NCBI GenBank assembly: GCA_036852015.1
Contig: JAANDG010000102.1
Span: forward strand, 124,001-188,000
Reading direction: 5' to 3'
Source: Pelodera strongyloides
Taxonomy: Eukaryota > Nematoda > Chromadorea > Rhabditida > Rhabditidae
DNA: 64,000 nucleotides
Notes under the pieces: model-generated
Database searches by the model: none
What the model was told of the DNA's origin: nothing
What the model saw: only the letters and a program-made list of their open reading frames with translations
Part shown: positions 1 through 11,025 of the stretch, piece after piece
Layout of the letters: every line of letters begins with the position of its first letter
Numbering within the stretch: position 1 is the first letter of the stretch
Position numbers and translations under genes: made by a program

Positions 1-101
1 GAGCAACATGGGATAAACTCGAAGAAAAGAAAACGACGAAGGTTCTACCTCCGAAGGGAAGTTCACAGTCCAAACTATTGCTTGGTGCTCTGAGCAAGTA
101 G
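1..101 (+). CDS. C-terminal end of an unidentified gene
   Basis: One frame (codons from position 3) is open from the window edge to a TAG at 99-101 and gives about 32 residues rich in Lys, Thr and Leu, ending LLLGALSK. An AATAAA polyadenylation signal at about 178-183 lies roughly 75 nt past the stop, as expected for the 3' end of a nematode mRNA. The remainder of the gene is to the left of the window, so the product cannot be named. The alternative is a chance ORF; the close poly(A) signal argues against that. Confidence 0.5.
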   Translation, partial: ATWDKLEEKKTTKVLPPKGSSQSKLLLGALSK

Positions 102-1566
102 CTAGACCTCCTGCATGTGTCTCGCCTGTGAGTGTTTATCTCTCTATCGTAAGGATATATGTTTATGAACATTTATGGAATAAAAAGTTATATAGCTTTA
201 AAATACTTTGTTTGGTGAGTTGTCTAGTATACTGTGCACATCCTTCTTTATGAAAAGGGCAAGAACGAGAGCTACACGCGACACTTTTGTTGCCGAATGA
301 ATATTTCAGTACTAGTTAGGTAGTGATGAATATGCATTTATTTCAAATCAATTTCTAATCCATCATACATGTGACTACATGCAGGTATTCCTTCCCGAAT
401 GGAACTTGCAATTATGCCCTTGGGAAAGCATACGTCAACTACTGAGGCTCGACACTGACTTAACTGACTCATAGTTGTTCGTATTTTTTTTGTTCCACAC
501 CCATAAAAGGAAAACTTTCATAGGTGTAAGATTGTGATGAAGGACTTCAGAAGGGTAGTGGACTCCACTGGGAACACTACACTTTACTGCCTACAAGCAT
601 TCATTACTTCCCGAATAATACTTGCATGCAATTATTTTGTATCCTCTCGGGAACACCTACGTCAACTACGTGGTCCGTCATGGAATTGTTTTCGAAATGC
701 ATAAAAACGATGGCAGTGTGGTAAGAAGATTGATACTATTTAAACTACAGCGGAGAATACGAATAGGAAGTGCACATATTAGTAAAACGTTTATTAACCC
801 GAAACAGAAATATAGCAAAAAGCAAATGACTTAAAGCAAGATATTGCACATTTCGAGATCGAATGCAGTAAGTGGAAGACGATAGATGCCTTTCGTTACA
901 TTAGAGATTCGAGGGGGTAAGTCATCCTTTGGAAAAATGGAGGAACCACGTATGACATTTCCAAAGAATCACCTACATATTAAGTTGGGAGTCCGACTAG
1001 AAGCAATTAAAACTAGAAACAAGATGAAGACAAAGCAAAACAATTGTTATTAGAGAGTATAGAGTAGACTGTAGACGAGAATAGACCTATGATTGTGAAT
1101 AGTACTGTAATTTAATTCAGAAAGGGCAACAGTTCGTCACAAACAAGGCGACAACAGATCTTGGGCCCGAGAAAAACTACTTGGTATGGGCACCAGAAGA
1201 ACCAATGGACTAAATGTTGGATTTGGAGTTTTTTTATATGTAAGTTTAAGGTTGTTCTAATAAAAACACAACAGTGTGGGGTCTATTCCCATCAATAACG
1301 CGATAAACTGAGATAAATGACAAGCGTGAAAAAACAAGCATTTTTGTACGGCAAGAGCAGAAGAATGGCACATTTGTCAAAGAATGGATTAAATCACACA
1401 TTTTACGAAACAAATAAGCGTATATATATTAAATAAATAAAAAACTAGTCCGCTTTTTTCAGTTTCCACCCTGAATTTGTTCTTATAGTATAGTTCCCTA
1501 GTAAGATCTTTTATTTGATTATCTTAAATAGTAAAACAGTATAAGATAGAGATCCGATATTGTTTT
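102..1566. other. intergenic, no gene seen
   Basis: AT-rich sequence between two convergent gene ends. ORFs up to 70 codons occur on the + strand, but none has splice-linked partners or a recognisable domain. TTTATT at about 1509, the complement of AATAAA, is a likely poly(A) signal for the minus-strand DHHC gene. Confidence 0.5.
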
Positions 1567-3661
1567 TTAAAGAAGCTTGCTTCTTACTCTAAACAAATTG
1601 TTGGCAATTTCGGGAGTCAGCCTCTGAGGCCACCAAACTGCCGGGACGAGGAAGTTAACAAGCCAGTAAGATCCGAATACAAGCCGGAATCGTTCACCTA
1701 AACAACATATCAGGCCAATAAAACTACTTGCTATTTTGCATTTACTATGTCGATTCTCGATGATCATATGTTATTAAACACCGTTTCTTCGTGTAGAACC
1801 GACATAAACAAAAAGACGTTTTTTTGGGATAACCCCGTACCTTTGAGATAGGGAGACCATGCCCACAAATAAAACGAGGAGGAATCTTGTTTCTTCTTCA
1901 ACGTTTGTTCCGCAATATTACTCATCCCCGCGAACCGCGAATGCTGTTCAGAAAAGGAAACCGAATATTTGAAAGACAAACCAACGGATGCACCATCTCC
2001 ATCGAATTCCTCCCTTATTCCCAAAGAGTGGTATTCGAACATCGTGTATCCGTGGCAAGTGTAGAACATCTGCGAAAAGGTTAAGGACTTTCATAAACGA
2101 GAAAGGCTTTTCGCACTTTTTTTCCTGTGCCTGCCTTTCGCGAACGTAGAAATACATAAGCCGCTATTAAATACGTACGCTCTAAGGTTAACAGTATTGG
2201 CCTGCAATCTTATATATATAATACAATACCTGAATAGTAAAGAAAGCCAACGAGGCAACACAACACGCGACTCCGAATGAGAAGGCCACACAAACGAGAA
2301 CATTGTATAAGAGTTCCTTAGCGAGGAACCATTTAACGAGAGCAATTGGCGCGATGTAATGAATCCATCCAAATGGATACCTAAACAAATTCTTGACCAA
2401 TTGATTGAAGGAATCCGGATGAATATGGTGGTGAAAAAATGCACACATGAAAAGAAAACTTTAAAAAATATGCGAAAGGCTAACCAGGGTAAGATGGTCT
2501 TATCCAAATATTGAACAAGGAATATCGATGCAAGGCCTGTTCCAATCATTGCCCAGAAAACGAACACTATGAAGAATCTCTAAAATAAATACTAGACGTA
2601 TTCATAAATATGCAAGCGAATACATACATGACATTGGAGAAAAACAATTACTTTATTTAAATAGACACTAGTCTTTGGACGAGAGTACACCCAAATTACC
2701 TGATTTCCCAATCCGACACATCCTCCAGTAATGAAGCAATGATGGTCCTTTCTCAGGACACAAATATTACAGAGCGGACAGTGGTGTGATCGTATCGGAG
2801 CTTTTCTGAAGATAAAAAATCGAACAATATGAATACCAGTATTCATCACAGTGAGAAAAGAGTTAGCGGTACAAATGAGAAAAGCGTTTGCAGTACTAAA
2901 CGGGGAAGAGAATAATTAATATGTTAAATCCAACCTGTTACAATCCACACAATATTTTGCATCGGCGACCTGGGCCCGAGGGTCATCAACGCCATAACGG
3001 ACATAATCTTCAACCTGAAAACTGCCGTTGTATCAATCACATTATGGAGTGATATAAAAAATATGAATATCAGGAAACAAAGAAAAGTGTTACTTGCCTC
3101 GTCGCTGTGTCTACAGAGATCTGCAACACAGGAAACCCTCTGCCAGAACGAAACACAGTTATCTCTGAAATGAACAAAAACAATGCATATAATCACGTTG
3201 TGTGGCAACAAAGTCAGTGAAGGATAATGCAGTATGGTACTAACGCAGCACAGTGTAATCTTTACCGTTGGTAGTACTGAAAGCATGCAAGGTTCAGAGA
3301 ACATTCAAAGATGATGAACCAGGCCCAATACTCCAACGTCTCGCAGAATTCGGCGCTGAATATGGCAGGAGCAACCACAAAAGACGTCAAGTAATAAAGA
3401 ACACTCCCTGCAAAGAAACGATAATAGGAATTGCACGGGAATGCTGACCGTCTTTCATGAAAAAGAAACCAGACTTATGAGAAAAATGGGACCCTGAATT
3501 CCACATAAGACTATGTGTGATGAATGTATGTCTGGATAGAGTGTTATGTATATATAACAAAAAGAAGACCCACCAACTACCAATACATAGATAAGTCCTC
3601 CGTAATCAACAGCGAACTTGGCCACCGGAGAGAGCTTCCTTTGTAAAGTACCCAGGCCCAT
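1567..3661 (-). CDS. DHHC-type palmitoyltransferase, 8 or 9 exons
   Basis: Membrane enzyme family that transfers palmitate to protein cysteines. The Cys-rich core is assembled from exons 2935-3014 and 2700-2805: CVDCNRKAPIRSHHC, then CPLCNICVLRKDHHC with the catalytic DHHC. Other exons (minus strand): 3574-3661 (start, ATG 2 nt behind a TTTTTTTAG acceptor), 3266-3407, 3098-3164, 2230-2579, 1841-2069, 1567-1697 (stop). Hydrophobic segments flank the DHHC core on both sides (3266-3407 and 2230-2579). The phases join to about 388 residues if about 26 nt near 2458-2483 are removed; otherwise there is a frameshift inside 2230-2579. The intron after 3098-3164 appears to use a GC donor (AG|GCAAGT). 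The core resembles ZDHHC24-like members, but the subfamily is an inference. Confidence 0.88.
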
Positions 3662-5789
3662 TACTAAAAAAAAGCACATTAGAAAATAAAGAGATATCAA
3701 AAGAGAAACAACTAGGTACAGAACCAATGAATATGCGAGAACAAATCTATAAGTGGGTTGATGTCTATAATAAGACAGAAGAAATATTGTTGTCTCGAGG
3801 AAATGAGTAATTTATGTGTGCATGCATTAGAGAGAACAATGCGACGTCTACTATTCCATTCAAGTGTATCATGGCAATAGAAAAAGTAACTCAAAGTGTA
3901 TTTGTTTTATTGATATCAATAGTGTAAGTGCAGCCGCGACGCGAGCACGCAAGCCGCCTACTACGGTGGTTCATCCATATACCTAACAATAAGGAAACAT
4001 GGATGTGGAATGTTAATTTCCTCACCCCCCCCCCCCCCTCTCCGTGTTGGTTGTGTCCCCCAATAGGATGTCAAGTATCAGTAATTTGCTTATTATTAAA
4101 AGCCAGGGTATTCGGTTTGAAGAGTACTGCCAGGTCACAGAGTGCTGGGAAATAAAATAATTTCTTTCATATAATTGCACAAACTGATTTGTTCACAATA
4201 CATCAATTACTTGTTCGCGTTCTGCATTTGATAATTGTTCCAAATGCTCGACCGCAGAGTCTCTTTAAGCGTATTCGTTTTCTCAATTTGATTGTGCTTC
4301 TCTGAATAGAGATTCAATGAAAAGATTCCGAATTCGTCCCTGCAGAAGATAGATTCTCAAACAAATCGACAACTTTTTTCAGTATGTGGGTTTTTTTTAA
4401 GTCAAGTAATACTTTATTCAAACATATAATACAACATCAATCAAATTTAACAATTTACTACGTGCATTATAAATTATAAAATATGTTTATGCACACCAAC
4501 AATATGTTTCATTATCCGTGTGTTAAAAATAAATAAATGAAAACTAACAGAACATCAGCGTAAACCCGGATTGCAATTCGAAATATTCTATTTTATCGCA
4601 GTTCTGTTTGCTTTCGCTCACCCTCGTAAAATTGTGTCACCCCCTTCCCTATGCCCAATATTTGCGTTTAAGCGTTACGACGATGACGTTTCGACACTTC
4701 TCTTATGCATCATCCATATATTGTCACACAGATCAGTGTTTCCATTTTTGAATGTGCATTTGAATGATTTTTCGAAAATACATTATAGTTCTCTCTTTCC
4801 CCCGCGCAATGTCAAGGGTCAATTATCTAACAGCGGTAAAAAAACTGTGCAAATACACGACCGTCACAAACATTTTGAAAACTTCTTGTCTGGCACATCA
4901 TTGATTTTCATTCATTTCTTCTTAGTTGTCAACTTGTTATTTTAAAGTTCGTTCGTTCAAACTTTGCACATTCGAGCAATCTGAAGCAGACGCCCGACCT
5001 ACGACAGAAAAAGAGCGAAAGGGATGCAAAACCACTTCAGTATTTATTGAGAAAGAATTATCGACTGCTTCGTTTTGGGTCTTTCTGATTGAAAAATGAA
5101 CCAGCCCGCATTATATTGCTTTATAAATTCGAATGCATCATATGCTTTTGTTTTAAAAGGCGCTTCAGCCTACTTTTTCAAATTTTGAAGAAACTCGTCA
5201 AAATCAGCTCATCTTCTTGGTAAAAAATCACATTGTTAATTCGGCAATAGTTGTTGACAACGGGTACTTAGAGAACAAGTCATCGTTTTTCCTCTCCTCT
5301 TTCCTTTCCCTCATCAGTTAAATACATATTTTTCGTAACAGATTCTGGCCCGTAAATAAACTAGCTAATCCCCATTTTGTCTAACCACAATGTACACAAA
5401 TTACATCGTTCCCTTCACACAAATTTTCTTCTATATAACATTTCTATTTGATTATTAAGTCAGAAGTTAAATGCATTATATCCAGCAATAACTACAGAGG
5501 TAGACATTTTTTCGATACAAATATTTGCGAGCAAGGTTTTCGAAGTAATTAGTCATCACAACGTTTCGAGACGCGATGTTTTCTTTTCTCAAATTCAAAT
5601 GCTAACAATGAGAGCGACGAACATATACATTTTTTTACGCACGACCACCAAAAAAAATCTTTCACTTCCTGCATACTGAGTCACATTGCAAGTTAACCAG
5701 TCCCTAGTTTCATACACATATTAATGCGTTCATAATGATAATTATTTTGAAGATATTTAATGCATAAGCGTTGAGTAAATATCACCTAC
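3662..5789. other. gene-poor stretch
   Basis: No coding exon with matching splice phases was found on either strand. It holds a poly-C tract near 4026-4038 and AT-rich unique-looking sequence. The region upstream of 3661 should contain the promoter or spliced-leader outron of the DHHC gene, but no defined motif is visible. Confidence 0.4.
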
Positions 5790-6215
5790 ATGGGAAACCA
5801 AAAACCCCGGTATGACGATCAAGTCCCTCGAAAAATCGGGCCTTGATCGGGACCGTGTCGGGGTTTTCGAAAAATAATCGGGACCATATCGTTTTTTTTT
5901 TGAATAATCGAGGCTGTATTGGGAACTGTTCCCAATATGGCCCCGATTATTTGTGATCGGGCTTTTTGCGGGACTTGATCGGGGCCATATCGGTTTTTTT
6001 GGAAGAATCGGGGCCATATCGGTTTTTTTTTCAAAAAATATCGGGGTTTCCACTTTCCTGTTATCTTCCCGAAATGGGCCGGATTTTAAATTTTTAGTAA
6101 TCCGGCCTATTTCGGGCCTTTATCGGGGCGATATCTTTGTTAAACCACGATATGGCCTCGAGTGTAAACGGGGCCATATCGGGGTTTTCACTTTCCTGTG
6201 TAGGCCCGTAGAGGA
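5790..6215. repeat. iterated ATCGGGGCCATATCGG-type motif cluster with central hairpin
   Basis: A motif of the type ATCGGG(G/A)CCATATCGG recurs many times, in both orientations, separated by T-rich spacers. At 5903-5951 two arms of about 23 nt meet around GGGAACTGTTCCC as a near-perfect inverted repeat (AATAATCG on the left, CGATTATT on the right). CACTTTCCTGT occurs twice near the right side. The ORFs crossing it are by-products of the motif. It could be a foldback or MITE-like element; no target duplication was defined. Confidence 0.6.
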
Positions 6216-6924
6216 ACTGCAATTCAAGCATGTCGTCTTTCTTTATACCCATGTTATGATGACAATTGGGATACAATACAACTTTGTCTCCGCCCTTTAT
6301 ATTGATTCTGTCCTTAATCTTTTGTGAAAGCGTCCGCTTCATCTGATAGAAGTGATCAATGGTTCGCGTTCTCTTCAGTTAGTCGATCAATGTCCACATG
6401 GGAGGGCAAATATATCAGTGACCCCCTAACATACCAGCCTACATATGCATCTTCACCTAGAATATCGCGAAGGAAACGGCCACACACAAATATAACTCAC
6501 TAGCCCTTCCATAAATCTTGCTTCATTTACTTCTGACATTTAGATTTGTCCCCCTTTTAGTTTTGTTTTTACGACAACTTCTTTGACTTTCGGTCCACAT
6601 TGCTCCAATATACTTTTTCTTTTATTTTTGAATTTTCAAGATCGATTATCCACGCACAAACTTCAATGGCAGAAAACGCATAAGTAGCTTGCCCAAAGTG
6701 AAATTCTGCTGAATGCACACTTTTTCGGGTCGAGAGCATGCACGCCAAGGCGCATAATTTTGTGAACAGTGCTCCGTTTTCCCACATAATAAACTGCAGT
6801 ATGCACTCATTTTGCAATATACAGTGCAAATGTCAGTATTGATGTATTAATACTTTCACCTACTTCCAGATATCTGCTGTTATATTTACACATGATGTAA
6901 TTTCGCGGCTGTAACACCTCAAAG
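6216..6924. other. intergenic, no gene seen
   Basis: Lies between the motif cluster and the next gene. A minus-strand ORF at 6094-6342 partly overlaps the repeat; its left half is repeat sequence and nothing else supports it. No promoter motif was recognised. Confidence 0.35.
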
Positions 6925-8635
6925 ATGCCGGTCAGTAATGAGCTGGTAAGTGTTAGAAGGTTTTATTATCAATATGTCTCCATAATCTAAAATATTCCCT
7001 TGATTTACAATTAGCATGACATGGGATATGCTGAATTATTGTATACATTTCAGCACTGTTCTTGTCGGAGTCGAGGTTCCGAAAGAAAGCTGGTTCTACC
7101 CCCGATAATCCCCTGGGAAAGTGGTGGTAAGACCAAGGGACACGAACCCGGAGATACACCAATCGGAGCTATCAGAGGAAATAGTGGGTTTTGAAATGCG
7201 TAATGTTGTTCATATCATATGCAAATGCTCTGCTTGTGACCCATAGATAATATGGCTGACCGCAATCTACTTCAGCTTTGAACATCAAATGCTCTCGCCG
7301 TCTTTCCGATAGTTCTGATGGTGCAATTCCGCAACTGACCTGTCCCCCGTTTTATAAAGAGTTGGCATCTCAGAAGGGTTTCACTTCCTTCGGATCCCAC
7401 CGCCCACAGGTCATCAACGTCCTCGAACATGTTGGTTAATTTCAAACTTTTGAATTACTTATCCCGAAAAAAATAAGGATCTCTCCTTTCTAAGAAACTA
7501 TCCTCAGCAATGGCTACTTCTGAAAAATAATGAACGTGACAGCTCCACTACCGAACTTATAACATGGTGGTTCGACAGACAAAAACAAGAAAAATTATTT
7601 TAGGAACACGAGGACAAAGTATCTGTGAATAAACTAATCAATGACCGTTCTTCGGAAAGCATTTTGAAGAAATGGGATCAACCGAATTCAAAGATTCCTC
7701 TGGGAAATATTGGTTGGTTTTCTTTAACGCGGCAAAGGTGACAAGATTTTTTTGACATAAATTGCAAATCTGTAAAAAGCACAATTTTTTTGCAAACGTA
7801 TTGTATACTTACTCCATCGATTGTGAACTGTTGTCATGTAAGTTGATTATTTTTGGTGATCGGGGTTCTAATCATTTGCCATTGCAATAAGCATAGCGGT
7901 TTTGCAGATATTCAAAGTGTCCTTGGTTAACTACTCACTAATTGTTCAGGAAAACAGAGAGAGACAAGGTCAGTGATTCTTCGAGAGCTCAGTGATGAAG
8001 AAAAGCGCAAATGCAAGGTACTTCCAGATTTGGCTTTGCTCAAGATTTAGATTTTTCACATTGCACGTTTTCCATTTATTGCGAAGATACTTCAGCAAAT
8101 AAAATATAAAACTTCAGGCAAGCATCCCTCGCTTCATGGACCCGAGCCAGACGGAAGCCGAATTACATGCAAAGTCTTTTAAAGAAGTACATTTTCCATT
8201 ATTAAAACCGACTCGTGAAGAGTCCTGAACAGTTTTTATACAAATAACCATATATATTAAAACATAACATTACCACACAACTTCAGAGGCTTCATGCAGA
8301 TAGAAAGAACAAACACAGAAGCACAATGAGCTCAGAGGAACTTGCCGTTTTGGATCCCGTGCAAAGGACACGGTATATGGCCTGGATCGGAGGACAGGTG
8401 GGGGTGTTATGTATACAAGATTTAGCTGAAAGCGTTGTAATGGACGAAAGTCCCCTTGATGTTGCTTTTTTAGTTGACAACAGTTTCTTCCTTTCCAAAA
8501 CCGGACACAGAAAAGATGAAGAACATGAATTATTATGAAAGACTGATGTACGAGAGGCAATTCGATCCAAAGGCTAGTCGACGTTTATATATTGTGAAAA
8601 AAACAACAGCGACTTTTAGTTCAATATTGCACTAA
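6925..8635 (+). CDS. unrecognised 8-exon protein, about 248 residues
   Basis: Exons that stay in one frame across consistent phases: 6925-6945 (ATG), 7054-7126, 7276-7409, 7604-7712, 7950-8017, 8118-8186, 8287-8397, 8474-8635 (TAA). Donors include GTAAG and GTACTT; acceptors include TTTCAG, ACTTCAG and TTTTTTAG. Lengths sum to 747 nt. The product is hydrophilic, Lys/Arg/Glu-rich in its second half (for example LRELSDEEKRKCK, then MNYYERLMYERQFD near the C terminus). It has no evident signal peptide or membrane segment. I do not recognise the family. The fragment at 7508-7600 is also open in the same frame but is separated from exon 7604 by an in-frame TAG, so I treat it as intron. Start and exon 4 end (alternative donor at 7730) are the least certain points. 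Confidence 0.6.
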
Positions 8636-11025
8636 CCTTAGCTGAAAAATATTCGCTGTTATTCTCTGGCTTCAGAGGCATCGACATATTAATGTAAAAT
8701 TGCAGGTTTTGAAAGAGAAGTTGGAGACTGAAGCAGGAGCTGAGAAAGGGACAGAGTGAGAGAAAATTGAATGAGTGGCCAGAAGCGTATGGAAAACATA
8801 TTCTTCCACATGTATATCTTAACACTGTACGATTTTTACCGCTGTGTGCCAGTTTCTTCAAAAAGACTGTATTGAACTCAGAATTTTCACTTAAACTCTG
8901 CACTGTCGTCCCCCCCTCACTGGTTAATTGAACTGTCATGGCCATATGCCGTTGTATATTATTTATGAGTGTTTACCCCTAACCTTCCGCATCTTGGAGA
9001 ATTTTTGCCTTTTGAAATGACGCTCTACGCCGTAAAACCTGCACGCCAAATTACGCGCAGATAGTTCATTATTTAACAGATTTTCACTTCCTTTTCCGTC
9101 TATAATGAGAGGATACATATAACAATATGGAAATACCTTTTCATATTCGAACAAAACACTACTTTTTATTTTCTTCGAAAATAAAGGAAAGGCTCATTTG
9201 TGTTGCGAACATAAAAATTGACACCAATTTCATTCCGTGTTTTGAACTACAAGTTCTATGTTTAGGATCAGACATCTTCGGAGCAAGATGATTTTAGTAA
9301 CTCCCTAAACCCCAACCTTATTGTTAGAAAAAAGTATGCGAACCAACAACAACAAAGCATTGTAATTGCTTTGTTCATCGTCAAGGCTCTCATGATGTCT
9401 GATCGAGTTTTAAGAGATTTTTGACCTTTTTGAATATATTATTTTTTGTTTCCGTGTTTTTACAAGCATATTGTCGCTGTTCATTTATTTAGTGCCTTAT
9501 TTCCTATGAATAAAGACTATAAAAGAGTCTGCTTTCTCACGTCGCATTCAGGGAAATACCAATGAAACTTTATTTTCCTGGCTATAAAATATTAGTTAGG
9601 GTTAGTTAAGAAAGATTTATCACTTGAAGAAAGGTGCCGACAAACACAGCGAGTTAGTATGAACAATCAAAAGAGCTCTTTCCGTTGATAGCAATCCACC
9701 GTATGGAACAGATATTTGGGTCAAAATCACAGAATAAATGGGCCTGGCAATAAGACTTTGGAAGGATTATGAATGGCATACACTTGGAACCATGAAACAA
9801 ACAAATGTGGATCACACACAGCATGCCCACGTGACTAACTAATACAAAGATGAAATACCGATATTGACAAGGTAAGGTCACTACGGAACATATCCGGAGA
9901 AAGGGCACTACCACAACGTGTTGACGAACAACGAAAGTTTCCTCCCGTCACATATCGTAGATTGGTAGGGGTAAGTTTTGAATGACCCTGGTGACGGGCT
10001 CTATAAAACACTTAATAATACATCATTGGCTAATTAATAGGAATAAGTATTGGATCTCAACAAACATACGCATCAACAATCGATTGCGCAATTTTAAAGT
10101 GAAATTAACAGTGAATTGAACATTCAAAGTGTTAGAGCAAAGGTTTAAAGGAAGGCATTATGGTACATGGAAATAGACAATCATTGGCACTGTAATGATA
10201 ACCATACGAGAAAAAAAGAAATGAGAAAAAGTTGTTAAATTGCATTTGTTAAGTCATCAATAAAGACTGGTTATATATTGCAACTAGAATGCGTACTTTA
10301 ATGAAAGAAGAATGAGAATGGCTCATTTTAACTGAGAAACCGTACGGAACCGTGATTATAAGCAGTTTGCGAAAAGCATATGAATCTCACGTATAAAACA
10401 TCAATAAAAGGTGTAATCACATAAACTGACTATGTCTAAAAACACAAATATGTTGGCTGTTTGATTATGAAAAATTCGATTATGTGAACAAGTTTAGTGC
10501 ACTGTAGTAGATTATGTACTGTGGATAGAATGACCGATAATGCACCTGCAGAGATAGAAGCAACAACCAAAAGAGCGTAGAGGAATGAAGCCATCGTATT
10601 GAAGAAACATATTCATATCCAGGCTTCATTCCACACACTCCGAAAGTCTCAAACTATAAACAGACAAAACGTTGGGTTCAAAAATTGAGCACATTGACTA
10701 CCGCATTTGGAGAACTGAGACTTCGATAAAGCATCTCTTAATTTGCTACTAGCAAAAAAGTTAAAGGCATTAATAAATATGCGGACAACTGATGTTACGT
10801 AATTGGGACTTCGTCTAAAATTACCAAGATTATCATTTTGTTCAATAAAATGAACTAGGAATCTAGGATTGTAGCAACAAAAAAATCTACCTCTATGTAT
10901 ACCTTAGCTGGCGCAGAAACGTAAATTGGCCGCTACATGTAAAAGATAAGCGACAACGTTTTTAGTATATAACGTTGCATATATGATATTTTGTCCCACA
11001 TCGAGGTTGTCTCAGCGTGAGAAAG
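8636..11025. other. intergenic between convergent genes
   Basis: No coding exon with matching phases was found. AATAAA hexamers occur near 9182 and 9510. Minus-strand ORFs at 8616-8945 and 9654-9914 lack splice partners or domains. The sequence is AT-rich and looks single-copy within the window. Confidence 0.35.

Noticed and set aside
6094..6342. Minus-strand ORF with protein-like composition (KIKDRINIKGGDK)
   Set aside because: About half of it is the ATCGGGG motif repeat; the remaining 120 nt can be open by chance and no splice partner was found.
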